From UBA2421 sp002343075 (lineage in GTDB: Bacteria; Planctomycetota; Phycisphaerae; Tepidisphaerales; Tepidisphaeraceae), in NCBI GenBank assembly GCA_937982565.1, contig CALJLN010000027.1, forward strand, positions 1-64,000: 64,000 nucleotides of DNA, given 5' to 3'. This document shows positions 1-8,651 of the stretch, piece after piece; the first letter of the stretch is position 1, and each line of letters begins with the position of its first letter. The translations under genes were made by a program, and so were the position numbers. The notes under the pieces are model-generated. The model did not search any database and was not told where the DNA came from. It saw nothing but the letters and a program-made list of their open reading frames with translations.

Positions 1-26
1 GCAGGGCTGTAAGACTCTCATAACCC

Positions 27-623
27 GTGGATCAGGTTTTGGGGAGCAGGTCACCGACAGTTAAGGCAACGGCGCACCTGCGCGCTGGAATCCAGTTTCT
101 AATTGAACAGGGTCTTTGTGATGCGCCATCCTTTCCTAAAAATCTCTGGCTCGGTACAAATCCCTGCCTATCGCATTGGGAAAAGTTTGTTAAGTCGATG
201 AATCTACCAGTCGACCTAGCCCTGTCCGAGAACAAGGAACTTTTAACTGGCGCTATTAACGCTGCTCGCCGAGTGGCATTGATTTTCTCCGACATGCCAA
301 CCTGTGACCGAGTTCAACTGTGTTTTAACTTGAGCGAGTGTGCGCAATGGGGAAACTGGATTAAGCATGCATGGTCAGACTGTAGTTTGTTGAGTGCCGA
401 CGTTACCATTGACTATGTGGACCTCGGACGCGGGCACATTCCTGATACCGTCGAGCAGCGTATCGGCAGTTCGATGGTTCGACGACGGCCAAACAGAAAT
501 TTCCTCGCTATAACGACTCACATTCGGAACGGTGCCTTGATCGTTGCGATTCCGGCGGAAAAGGGATTTGCTGCATCAGTTCTCCAGCAGATACGTCACA
601 CGCTGAGCAAATCCCACCGATGA
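27..623 (+). CDS. Hypothetical protein, 198 aa
   Basis: I do not recognise the family. The frame opens with GTG right after an in-frame stop at 21-23, so the gene is complete unless translation starts further inside. The product is soluble-looking, with no signal peptide or membrane segment, and has a mixed composition including Cys, Trp and His that looks like real protein rather than an antisense shadow. It converges on the SIR2-like gene, with an 18-base gap between the two stops. Codon use is less GC-biased at third positions than in the housekeeping genes further right, which may point to acquired DNA. A functional link to the SIR2-like gene is possible but only inferred from proximity. 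Confidence 0.55.
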   Translation: MDQVLGSRSPTVKATAHLRAGIQFLIEQGLCDAPSFPKNLWLGTNPCLSHWEKFVKSMNLPVDLALSENKELLTGAINAARRVALIFSDMPTCDRVQLCFNLSECAQWGNWIKHAWSDCSLLSADVTIDYVDLGRGHIPDTVEQRIGSSMVRRRPNRNFLAITTHIRNGALIVAIPAEKGFAASVLQQIRHTLSKSHR

Positions 624-641
624 GTCGATACCGTCCGCAGT

Positions 642-1751
642 TCAGGTACTCAGCGACGCATTGATCCACGGTGGAATACTCTGCACTTCAGCAGCGTCGA
701 AGAAAGCATATGGTGCGCAAAATCGACGCAAGAGGTTGCCCGCAGAATTTGACTCGTCGTCGGCCGATCGCAAGCCTACGTGCGCAGCTGGGGTGCCGGG
801 ATTGCAAGCTTCCAAAAACGCTTCGAGTTCGGTTGCATCCGGCCCGGCGGCTCGAAACCCGCATAGCAGTACAAAGTCAGCTTCGGCGAATGAATGCTTC
901 ACGGCCTGCATGACATTCGTTTCGTAGTTTGCCAGATGATATTGCGAGTGGCCAGGCGGTACCAGGTCGGGAAAGCTCGGACACTCGTGTAACTCGATTT
1001 CGTTGCGAGCAAAGCGCCATCCACCATCACAATTATTCACCACGAAGAGCCCGCCCCCTTCACTGCCTCCGTAACTGGGAAAGGTATGCGAGATGGAGCC
1101 GTGAGGTTTCAAAACGACAATCTCTTCCGCCGTGCGACTGGAAGCTTGCTCCACACAAAAAACTGGGGGAGAGAAATATGAATAAAAGCAATCGCTAACT
1201 ATGGTCTCGATCAGGCATTCGTAATTGTAAGACACGATCGTCAATCGTGTGTCACGTAGAAGGCACTGAATCACAGGATACCACGGCCAATCGTCGATGG
1301 GCGGTGCGCCGCAGCGATTCAAGAAAGTCTCCTGATAGAGATGGAACAAATGCCAGAGATAGCATCGAAGTTGGAGCCCCGGATGGCGGTTGGTGAAGCT
1401 GATTCGGTGAGCATCAACGGAAAAGGCGAACGAACGCGCTAGTTCGCTGCAAACCATTCCAAATCTGTCCCCCTTGTTAGTACCCAAACTTTCAACAAAA
1501 GCTACGAGTTCAGGATACCGATCTCGACTCCACAGTTTTCGTTGCCTGCCCGAGCCACTGACTGGCAGTTCGCGCTCTTGTACCCACGCTGGGGGTGGAA
1601 TCAGTGGAGAAGTTTTGAGCTCACTGTTTAGTCCAAAGTAACTGATGAGATCACAACTAAAGCCATTGCCCACCAGGAGTGTGCATCGCGGGCGAGGGTC
1701 GCGCTCGCTGTCGGATATGATTGAACGATTGTTCCAGTCGTAAAGCGGCAT
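642..1751 (-). CDS. SIR2-like domain protein
   Basis: A 369-residue protein with the layout of the SIR2-like (SIR2_2 type) Rossmann family, whose members bind NAD and often act as NADases in anti-phage systems. Visible signatures are the N-terminal glycine loop GNGFS at about residues 28-32 (family form GAGFS), a SYNYE motif at about 174-178 matching the NYD/NYE step, KPHGSI at about 215-220 matching the LHGS motif, and a late hydrophobic strand VLLCGFRA near 295. No membrane segment or second effector domain is seen. The gene is on the minus strand and stands alone. Whether it is a defence NADase or another NAD-binding protein cannot be told from sequence. Confidence 0.7.
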   Translation of the reverse strand: MPLYDWNNRSIISDSERDPRPRCTLLVGNGFSCDLISYFGLNSELKTSPLIPPPAWVQERELPVSGSGRQRKLWSRDRYPELVAFVESLGTNKGDRFGMVCSELARSFAFSVDAHRISFTNRHPGLQLRCYLWHLFHLYQETFLNRCGAPPIDDWPWYPVIQCLLRDTRLTIVSYNYECLIETIVSDCFYSYFSPPVFCVEQASSRTAEEIVVLKPHGSISHTFPSYGGSEGGGLFVVNNCDGGWRFARNEIELHECPSFPDLVPPGHSQYHLANYETNVMQAVKHSFAEADFVLLCGFRAAGPDATELEAFLEACNPGTPAAHVGLRSADDESNSAGNLLRRFCAPYAFFDAAEVQSIPPWINASLST

Positions 1752-2293
1752 GGGACTGACCTACCCTCGCGTGTTATACCGTGAGCGGAGAAAAAGTCCG
1801 TACGGTGCACGCTACACCGCGGACCACTGACGTCGCGACATCGCGCGGCCGTCGCCGGGAAGTCGGGGCGTTGACAGTCGCCAGAATCTGGCGCTTATGC
1901 CATCGATGGTGGTCCGCACGATGGTGGTTCGCAGCGCACTGCGGACCATGCAACCTCGATCGTGGCGGAGACGGCGGAGCGGGGGAAATGGGAAAGGCGG
2001 CAGCCTGTCATTGTGTGAGCGTCGCGCCGCTCACGAATTGTAAATGCTTCAGATAAGGGTGTTCGCAAAGATTTAGTCAAAAAGGCTTCGCACGGAACGA
2101 CCGGCGGCGGCGCAGGTTATCGGGCCGTCGGGTCGGATTCTTCCATTTTTTCCGTTTACGAAGATTAAGTCGCCCTTGGGGCACTCCGATTTGATTCGTG
2201 ACAACCGGAATTCGTGGCCTTGCGTGGGCCCGGCCGGCTGGGAATGAACGCCAGGGTTTTTGGAACCTTCGGCGCGAAAAAGGGCAGCGTACT
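1752..2293. other. Intergenic region upstream of flagellin
   Basis: I see no gene here. It holds two hairpins, GGTCCGCA (1911-1918) with TGCGGACC (1940-1947), and GTGAGCG with CGCTCAC near 2017-2036, and then the sigma-28-like promoter described separately. The open frame running into the flagellin from 2198 lacks flagellin-like residues before 2294 and is treated as leader. Confidence 0.6.
2166..2192 (+). promoter_or_regulatory. Sigma-28-like flagellar promoter
   Basis: TAAG at 2166-2169 is followed after exactly 15 bases by TCCGATTT at 2185-2192. This fits the FliA consensus TAAA-N15-GCCGATAA at most positions. It lies about 100 bases upstream of the flagellin start. The match is by eye, and no equally good copy was found before the second flagellin. 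Confidence 0.4.
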
Positions 2294-3700
2294 ATGAGCC
2301 GCATTAACACCAACGTCAGCTCGCTCATCGCGCAGCGGGTTTTGAGTCGCAACAACGACGCGCTCAACAAGAGCCTGCAGCGTTTGAGCACGGGTTTGAA
2401 GATCAACTCCGGTGGGGACAACCCGGCGGGCCTGATCGCCAGCGAAAATCTCCGCGCCGAAAAGGCGGGCATTTTGCAGGCGATCGATAACGCCAACCGC
2501 GCCACCAACATCGTCGGCACCGCCGAGGGTGGTCTGGCGGAAATCTCCAACCTGCTCACCGAGGTGCAGAGCCTCGTGAGCGCCAGCGCCAACTCCGGCG
2601 GGTTGAGCCAGGAAGAAAAGAACGCCAACCAGCTTCAGATCGATTCGATTCTGAACACCATCAACCGCATCGCCGGCTCGACCAGCTTCCAGGGATCGAA
2701 GCTGCTCAACGGCAACTACGATTACACCACCAGCGGCGTAGCGAGCACGGCATTGACCGATGTGCGCATCAATGCCGCCCGTGTGCCGGATGGCGCAACG
2801 ACCAATGTTGTGGTGAATGTCACCACTTCGGCGCAGACCGGCGTGGTGAGTTTCTCCGGCAGCACCGCCGGCGCGGTGACGATTGAAATCACGGGCAACC
2901 TCGGCACGCAGCAGCTTTCGTTTGCCAGCGGCACCACCGCCAGCTCGATCGCGACCGCGATTGCCGGCGTGGCATCGGTGACCGGCGTCAGCGCCGTGCT
3001 CTCCGGTGGCGCGGCCGCCATCACCAGCACCGAGTTCGGCAGCGAGCAGTTCGTTTCGGTTCGCGCGCTCTCGGGTACATTCAGCGTGACCGGTGGCACC
3101 AACGGCAAAGACTTCGGCCGCGATGCCGTGGTCAATGTCAATGGCGCCTCCGCACAGGCACAGGGCAAGACCATCAGCTACCGCAGCGGCGGGCTGGATG
3201 TCGAGTTTGACCTTGCCGATGCTTTCAATGTCGGTTCGAGCAGCACCAGCTTTGCCGTCACCGGCGGCGGGGCGACCTTTGCACTCGGCAGCAAGGCCAG
3301 TGAAGCGGAAAAGACCTCGCTGGGCATTCGCGCCCTCACCACGGGCAACCTCGGCAGCTCGTCCAAGGGATTCCTTTCGAGCCTGGCCAGCGGCGGGGCG
3401 AACGCCCTCACGGGCACCACGCTCTCCACCTCGCAGGCGATCGTCGATTCGGCGATCAAGCAGGTGAGCGAGTTGCGTGGGCGTCTTGGTGCGTTCCAGA
3501 AGTATGAGCTTGGTTCGACGGTGAACAGCCTCGGCATCGCGTTGGAAAATGCCAGCGCCGCCGAGAGTGCAATCCGCGATACCGACTTTGCTGAGGAAAC
3601 CGCGAACCTCACCCGCAATCAGATTCTCAGCCAGGCGGCATCGAGTGTGCTCAGCCAGGCCAACGCCAGCCCGCAGGCGGCGCTGCTGCTGCTTCGGTAA
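2294..3700 (+). CDS. Flagellin, first copy
   Basis: A 468-residue flagellin, the subunit of the flagellar filament, exported by the flagellar type III apparatus. The N-terminal D0/D1 helix starts MSRINTNVSSLIAQRVL and continues with the LERLSTGL-like and GLIASENLRAE segments; the C-terminal D1/D0 helix contains the NLGALENA-like region, AIRDTDFAEET and LSQANASPQAALLLLR. The middle third (about 170-340) is a Ser/Thr/Gly-rich variable domain with a flagellin-IN-like motif around GNLGTQQLSFASGT. I chose the ATG at 2294 because family homology begins there and AAAAAGGG lies upstream. The next gene is a close paralogue. No chaperone (FliS) or cap (FliD) gene is adjacent. Confidence 0.95.
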   Translation: MSRINTNVSSLIAQRVLSRNNDALNKSLQRLSTGLKINSGGDNPAGLIASENLRAEKAGILQAIDNANRATNIVGTAEGGLAEISNLLTEVQSLVSASANSGGLSQEEKNANQLQIDSILNTINRIAGSTSFQGSKLLNGNYDYTTSGVASTALTDVRINAARVPDGATTNVVVNVTTSAQTGVVSFSGSTAGAVTIEITGNLGTQQLSFASGTTASSIATAIAGVASVTGVSAVLSGGAAAITSTEFGSEQFVSVRALSGTFSVTGGTNGKDFGRDAVVNVNGASAQAQGKTISYRSGGLDVEFDLADAFNVGSSSTSFAVTGGGATFALGSKASEAEKTSLGIRALTTGNLGSSSKGFLSSLASGGANALTGTTLSTSQAIVDSAIKQVSELRGRLGAFQKYELGSTVNSLGIALENASAAESAIRDTDFAEETANLTRNQILSQAASSVLSQANASPQAALLLLR

Positions 3701-3739
3701 ATCCGCAGCGATAGAGAGATAGCAGGCATGAGAATGCAG

Positions 3740-3769
3740 CCCCCGGTTGATTCGTCGGCCGGGGGTTTT
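3740..3769 (+). terminator. Intrinsic terminator after flagellin 1
   Basis: CCCCCGG at 3740-3746 pairs with CCGGGGG at 3759-3765 and is followed by TTTT. It lies 40 bases after the flagellin stop and should separate the two flagellin transcripts. Confidence 0.75.
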
Positions 3770-4246
3770 CTCGTTTCCGGGGTGCGTCCGAAAATACAAC
3801 AGTCGCGCGCGGCGCGGTTCCGAGAATATTTCGTCCAATAATACCGACCCCGCCGCGCTGCAGAATCGGGCTTGCCGAACCTGCCAGTCACACTCTGGTG
3901 ATTCACTCAAATTCTTGTGCACGGCGTCAAGCCCGGACGAACCCCCCGACGATATCTCCGCTGGACTCAATTTGCGCCGGTCCGACCGGCTGGCGCGCGT
4001 TGAGTTTGCGATCGGGTCTTGAATGAAAGGAGGCCGAAAAGCACGAGTGGGCTTTTATGAAACGTGCGACCTTTCGAGTCGATGCACGCAGAACGGGTGA
4101 ACTACCCGGCGTCGACCCGACCGAACCGCACGCTGCTAATGGGATCGAGTCCGTCCCGGCGCAGCGAAGATTCAACGGACTGAAACCCGCACCGGTGGAA
4201 CCGCAGAACCGCCGGCGCGAAAAGTGAAACGTCACGGAGAGACATC
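3770..4246. other. Intergenic region between flagellins
   Basis: No gene is supported. The stretch should carry the second flagellin promoter. A weak sigma-28-like candidate (TCAA, 14 bases, CCCGACGA) lies near 3927-3955, with poorer agreement than the copy before flagellin 1. GGAGAG at about 4234 serves as ribosome-binding site for the next gene. Confidence 0.4.
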
Positions 4247-5656
4247 ATGAGTAGAATTAACACCAACGTGAGTTCGCTCATCGCACAGCGTGTGCTGGCG
4301 AAGAACAACTCAAACCTCAACACGAGCCTGGAGCGTCTCAGCACCGGCTTACGAATCAATTCAGGTAAAGACAACCCGGCCGGGTTGATCGCCAGCGAAA
4401 ACCTGCGAGCCGAGAAGGCGGGCATTCGCCAGGCGATTGATAACGCCAGCCGAGCAAGCAACATCGTCGGCACCGCCGAAGGGGGCTTGAGCGAAGTCAG
4501 CAGCCTGCTGACCGAACTTCAGAGCCTCGTGAGCGCGTCGGCGAACACCGGCGGGCTAAGCTCGGAAGAGATCGACGCCAATCAGTTGCAGGTGGACTCC
4601 ATCCTATCTACGATTAACCGAATCGCCGGCGCTACGGCGTTCCAGGGAACCAAGCTCCTCAACGGTAACTACGACTACACGACCAGCGGCGTGGGTAGCA
4701 CGGCGATTGATAACGTGCGCATCAACGCGGCCAAGATTGCGGAAGGGGCGAGCATCAACGTAGTGGTGCAGGTTACCGCCAGCGCGACCCTCGGCCAGGT
4801 TAGCTATGGTTCGACCACCGTCGGCGCCGGCGGGGCGACGATCGAAGTCGCCGGCAACCTCGGTACGCAGCAGTTGTCGTTTGCTTCAGGCACAGCCATT
4901 GCCGATGTCGCCACCGCCATCAACGCCGTCAAGGCCGCGACCGGCGTGAGCGCTGTCGCCAGCGGCGGCGGGCTGACTATCAACAGCACCGAGTTTGGCA
5001 GCGCCCAGTTCGTATCAGTCAAGGCGCTCGCAGGCTCATTCGCCGTCACCGGTGGTGTGAGCGGCAAGGCCTTCGGCAACGATGCAGGCGTGAACATCAA
5101 CGGCGCGCAGGCCCAGGCCGCAGGCCGGGCGATCAGCTACCGGTCGGCAGGGCTTGACCTCGAGTTTGATCTCGACGCCACCTTCAACACGCCAGGTTCA
5201 ACCACCTTCAGCATCACCGGCGGCGGGGCCGACTTCGCCCTTGGCAGCAGGGTCACCGAAGCCGAGAAAGAATCGCTCGGGATTGGATCGGTCAGCACCG
5301 GCAACCTCGGTGACGATACCATCGGTTATCTGTCGAGCATCGGCAGCGGCCAGGGCAACTCGCTCAACAGCCAGAACCTTGTCACCGCACAGCGGATTCT
5401 CGACAAGGCCATCAAGCAGGTGAGCGAGCAGCGAGGTCGGCTGGGTGCGTTCCAGAAGTTTACCATCGGATCGACGGTAAACTCCCTGGGCGTCGCGCTC
5501 GAGAACGCGTCGGCGGCTGAATCGGCCATTCGTGATACTGACTTCGCTGAAGAAACAGCGAACCTCACACGAAACCAGATTCTCTCGCAGGCGGCATCGA
5601 GCGTATTGGCACAGGCCAACGCAAGCCCTCAGGCCGCTCTCCAGTTGCTGGGCTAG
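4247..5656 (+). CDS. Flagellin, second copy
   Basis: A 469-residue flagellin, nearly identical to the upstream copy in the terminal helices (MSRINTNVSSLIAQRVLAKN at the start, NASPQAALQLLG at the end) and more divergent in the central exposed domain. Helix segments GLIASENLRAEKAGI and AIRDTDFAEETANLTRNQI are shared word for word with copy 1, so the pair arose by tandem duplication. The start ATG follows GGAGAG by a good distance. The copies may be co-polymerised into one filament or used at different times; the separate terminators argue for independent transcription. Confidence 0.95.
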   Translation: MSRINTNVSSLIAQRVLAKNNSNLNTSLERLSTGLRINSGKDNPAGLIASENLRAEKAGIRQAIDNASRASNIVGTAEGGLSEVSSLLTELQSLVSASANTGGLSSEEIDANQLQVDSILSTINRIAGATAFQGTKLLNGNYDYTTSGVGSTAIDNVRINAAKIAEGASINVVVQVTASATLGQVSYGSTTVGAGGATIEVAGNLGTQQLSFASGTAIADVATAINAVKAATGVSAVASGGGLTINSTEFGSAQFVSVKALAGSFAVTGGVSGKAFGNDAGVNINGAQAQAAGRAISYRSAGLDLEFDLDATFNTPGSTTFSITGGGADFALGSRVTEAEKESLGIGSVSTGNLGDDTIGYLSSIGSGQGNSLNSQNLVTAQRILDKAIKQVSEQRGRLGAFQKFTIGSTVNSLGVALENASAAESAIRDTDFAEETANLTRNQILSQAASSVLAQANASPQAALQLLG

Positions 5657-5746
5657 GAGAGCGAGAAATCTCGGTCCCGTATATGAGAGTGGTTTGGGAC
5701 TAACCCACGAACACCAGGCCACACTCGTCTTCATTCAAACCCGATT

Positions 5747-5776
5747 CACCCCCGGTCGATCCTTCGACCGGGGGTG
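5747..5776 (+). terminator. Intrinsic terminator after flagellin 2
   Basis: CACCCCCGGTCGA at 5747-5759 pairs perfectly with TCGACCGGGGGTG at 5764-5776 around a 4-base loop. The run after it is only weakly T-rich (TGCGTTT). It lies 90 bases after the flagellin stop. Confidence 0.75.
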
Positions 5777-5843
5777 TGCGTTTGGTGGTTTGATCGACCA
5801 ATATCGTTTGCCAATCCTCCGTGTTCCCGCGATCATCCCCGCC

Positions 5844-7115
5844 GTGACTTCTCAGGCCATCCCTTCTCCTCTCCGCCGGGCGCGTGTGGCGCTGGTTTTG
5901 TTGCTGTTGATCAACCTGTTTAACTACGTTGACCGCCAGATTCTCGCGGCGCTGGAGAAGCCCATTGCCGATGAGCTGGGCGCGAGTATGGCGCAAATGG
6001 GGAGGCTGGTGTTTGCGTTTCTCATTGCATATATGTTCTGCTCGCCGGTGTTTGGCATTCTTGCTGACCGGTATCGGCGGTGGATGATCATCGGGGCGGG
6101 GGTGATTTTCTGGAGCCTGGCCAGCGGGGGGTCGGGGTTGGCGACTTCATACGGCTTCTTGTTGCTCATGCGTTGCATGATTGGCCTCGGCGAGGCGGCA
6201 TACGGGCCGGTGGCGCCGACGATCATTGCTGATCTCTATCCGATTGAGAAGCGTGGCAAGGTGCTCGCATGGTTTTATGCTGCCATTCCTGTCGGCAGCG
6301 CGCTCGGATACACCATCGGCGGATTCTTTACCGAACACTGGCACTGGGCATTTTTCTGCACCGTGCCGCCGGGGATTTTGCTGGGGGTTTGGTGCTTTTT
6401 TATGCCCGAGCCGCCGCGGCAGGTCGTTTTGTCTGGTGAGAAGCCGCCCAGGCCCAAGCCGCGGGATTATCTGAAGCTGCTGAAGATCAAATCATATGTG
6501 CTGAACTCACTGGGCATGACCGCGATGACGTTTGCCATCGGGGGCATCGCTTTCTGGATGCCGCGCTACCTCAGCCAGGACCGCGGGCTGGATCCGTCGA
6601 AATCCAACATGATTTTCGGCGTGATCATCGCCTCGTCGGGCCTCATCGCCACGCTCGCCGGCGGATGGCTCGGCGATAAGCTGCGGCCACGCGTCTCCGG
6701 CAGCTATATGCTCGTTTCAGCGATGGGCATGATCGCCGGCTTTCCCCTGTTTCTGCTGATGCTCGTCACGCCGTTTCCGGCTTGCTGGATTGTGGTTTTT
6801 CTCGCGTGCTTCTGCCTGTTCTTCAACACCGGCCCGGCCAATACGGCGCTGGCCAACGTGGTTCAACCGGGCATCCGCGCGACCGCGTTTGCCATCAACA
6901 TTTTTGTGATCCACGCGCTAGGCGACGCCATCAGCCCGGCGATCATCGGGCAGGTGGCCGATTGGAACAAGACCGAAACCACCAGCGGGCTGGCAACCGG
7001 CTTCGTCGTCGTCAGTGGCATGATGCTCGTCGGCGGGATGCTTTGGCTCTGGGCGTCGCGCTATCTGAAGCAGGATGAACTCACCGCCGAAGCACGGGCG
7101 GTTTCGCCGGCTTGA
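5844..7115 (+). CDS. MFS transporter, spinster-like
   Basis: A 423-residue major facilitator protein with about 12 hydrophobic segments, acting in the inner membrane. The first segment holds LINLFNYVDRQIL, and the loop after segment 2 has the MFS motif GILADRYRR. GLGEAAYGPVAPTIIADLYP followed by KRGK is the signature region of the spinster-like branch, often linked to sugar, lipid or organic anion export or uptake. I start at the GTG at 5844, just before the first hydrophobic segment; the open frame reaches back into the flagellin gene but that part is not family-like, and the flagellin terminator lies within it. The substrate is unknown. It could form a unit of its own. Confidence 0.85.
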   Translation: MTSQAIPSPLRRARVALVLLLLINLFNYVDRQILAALEKPIADELGASMAQMGRLVFAFLIAYMFCSPVFGILADRYRRWMIIGAGVIFWSLASGGSGLATSYGFLLLMRCMIGLGEAAYGPVAPTIIADLYPIEKRGKVLAWFYAAIPVGSALGYTIGGFFTEHWHWAFFCTVPPGILLGVWCFFMPEPPRQVVLSGEKPPRPKPRDYLKLLKIKSYVLNSLGMTAMTFAIGGIAFWMPRYLSQDRGLDPSKSNMIFGVIIASSGLIATLAGGWLGDKLRPRVSGSYMLVSAMGMIAGFPLFLLMLVTPFPACWIVVFLACFCLFFNTGPANTALANVVQPGIRATAFAINIFVIHALGDAISPAIIGQVADWNKTETTSGLATGFVVVSGMMLVGGMLWLWASRYLKQDELTAEARAVSPA

Positions 7116-7200
7116 GTCGCCGGCTTGAATTGTCAGCTTGAATCGTCAGCTTGGCAGATTGCGCTGTTAAGAGGCTTGCTCCATTGATCGGCGCGCGTCG

Positions 7201-7641
7201 CTATATATGTTTGTTGCTCGCAGCGCGCACGTCGTCGTAACTCCACCCGTTTTGCCTGCACATGACTTTCACATGCTCATCCCAGGTAGGCTCGGCGCCG
7301 GGCCGGCCGCCGGGGAAGCAATCGATGGCGAGATAGCGCAGCGGTTCGTTGCCTTCGCAGAAGATGCGGTGAAACTCGCCGACGGGAATGCGCACGACAT
7401 CGCCGGGGCTGACCGGGTGATTCGTCGGCGGGGTGCCCGCCTCCAGCCGCCCGCGGCCGGCTAGGACGTAGAAAATCTGCTCCGTGTCCTCATGCTTATG
7501 CCGCGGCGGGGCTTCGCCGGGCTCGAGCACCACCACAAACACCTCGCTCGCCGTCGCCTGCGAACGATCCATGACTAGATCGTTCACATGCGTCGGCAGG
7601 CGGTAATGCTCATACTTGGTCGTGGGGAAGATGTATTGCAT
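7201..7641 (-). CDS. Cupin domain protein
   Basis: A 146-residue single-domain cupin. The metal-binding set is visible: HKH followed six residues later by Glu (PRHKHEDTEQIFYVLAG) in motif 1, and His in GEFHRIF in motif 2. PGDVVRIPVGEFHRI is typical of conserved cupin_2 proteins that bind a divalent metal and often a sugar or small acid. It is on the minus strand after the prepilin gene at 7661, with only 19 bases between, so the two and the PEP-CTERM gene may be co-transcribed. The substrate cannot be predicted. Confidence 0.85.
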   Translation of the reverse strand: MQYIFPTTKYEHYRLPTHVNDLVMDRSQATASEVFVVVLEPGEAPPRHKHEDTEQIFYVLAGRGRLEAGTPPTNHPVSPGDVVRIPVGEFHRIFCEGNEPLRYLAIDCFPGGRPGAEPTWDEHVKVMCRQNGWSYDDVRAASNKHI

Positions 7642-7660
7642 CGCTTCTTGATCAAAAAAC

Positions 7661-8509
7661 TCACCGCGGGTCGTTGATCGCCTTTAGTGCGCTCTCGGGA
7701 TCGAGCGATTCGACATGGCCGTCGACGAACGCATAGTTGGCGCGCAACGATTTGTATTTTGGATCTGTCGTGGTGCTCACGATCACTCGTTTGGTGTGCC
7801 TGCCTACGTCCCCGCTCGTGCCTGCACCAATTCCGATGAGCGGAGCACTCAGGTCCCAACCCGTGACAGCCGGATCGAGCCATGTATTGCGACTGTCGCC
7901 GAAGAGAATGCGTGATGATGCGTTTTTGATTTGCGTAATTTTCCAGGGTCCTGAAGCGTAATCGGGGTCAGCGGGGTCGTTGTCGGTTCCCGACCAACTG
8001 CTTGATACCAAAGTGTGCTCTCCCGGTGCATGATAGTTTGTTCTCGTCTTTGGCGTCTTAAGTCGGCGGCTCATGCCGTAACCGATCTTGTCGCTGTCTG
8101 GCACGCCGTCGCCGGTGTTATCGATGGGAATCCACTCAGTGCATCCCTTGATTGCCGCCGAAATGTTGTTGGTGTCGTAGTTGCCGCCTCGGGCATCTTG
8201 TTTATTTAGATAAAACGAGAGTCGCTGAAACCAGAAAACGGTCCTTGGGCTAAACTGCGGGTCTTCGATCCTCGGATAAACGATGACTCCCTTGAAGTCG
8301 TTGACGTACATCAGGTGCGCCTGCGCAAGTTGACGCAGATTCGCAGCGCACTTCGTCGCGTTTGCCTGCGACTTTGCTTTCCCGAGTGCAGGCAAAAGCA
8401 CGGACACCAGCAGCGCAATGATGCCGATCACCACAAGCAGTTCAACCAGCGTGAAAGCGTGATTACGGCGAGTGGGGGGCGTGATGTTTCTGGCTTGCGA
8501 CAGGGTCAT
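7661..8509 (-). CDS. Prepilin-type protein (DUF1559-like)
   Basis: A 282-residue secreted pseudopilin-like protein. After a short basic leader comes the prepilin peptidase and methylation site in HAFTLVELLVVIGIIALL, where cleavage before Phe is expected, followed by the hydrophobic helix and KAKSQANATKCAANLRQL, typical of the large planctomycete prepilin families. Near the end, NYAFVDGHVESLDP is the usual DGHV signature of this group. I start at the ATG at 8509, which follows AAGGAAG; a second ATG 21 bases upstream is possible. It lies downstream of the PEP-CTERM gene, an arrangement repeated in mirror form at 42451-46855. It is probably part of a type II secretion-like or surface assembly. 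Confidence 0.85.
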   Translation of the reverse strand: MTLSQARNITPPTRRNHAFTLVELLVVIGIIALLVSVLLPALGKAKSQANATKCAANLRQLAQAHLMYVNDFKGVIVYPRIEDPQFSPRTVFWFQRLSFYLNKQDARGGNYDTNNISAAIKGCTEWIPIDNTGDGVPDSDKIGYGMSRRLKTPKTRTNYHAPGEHTLVSSSWSGTDNDPADPDYASGPWKITQIKNASSRILFGDSRNTWLDPAVTGWDLSAPLIGIGAGTSGDVGRHTKRVIVSTTTDPKYKSLRANYAFVDGHVESLDPESALKAINDPR

Positions 8510-8536
8510 GTTCGCTTCCTTGTAAGTCATTTCGTG

Positions 8537-8590
8537 GCACGGGCTTCCAACCCGTTTCTTCGAGCTGCAGAACGGGTTGGAAACCCGCGC
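8537..8590. repeat. Palindromic repeat, TTTCCAACC family
   Basis: The arm at 8537-8556 (GCACGGGC, TTCCAACCCGTT) is an inverted match in 18 of 20 positions to 8571-8590 (AACGGGTTGG, AAACCCGCGC), with a 14-base loop. It sits between the PEP-CTERM and prepilin genes. The same arm design occurs inside feoB at 60404-60516, so this is a dispersed REP-like family. Confidence 0.75.
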
Positions 8591-8651
8591 TACGCGTCGG
8601 TCGTCCCGGCTGATTCACGCTCAACCGGGACGGCCGACACGGATTGACGCA

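Noticed and set aside
2165..3970. 601-residue open frame on the minus strand across the first flagellin
   Set aside because: It is antisense to a certain flagellin gene, has a low-complexity Gly/Ala/Arg composition, and arises from the GC-rich third positions.
7116..7160. Triple GTCAGCTTGA-like repeat after the MFS gene
   Set aside because: Only short copies with no symmetry or known element type; too little to call.
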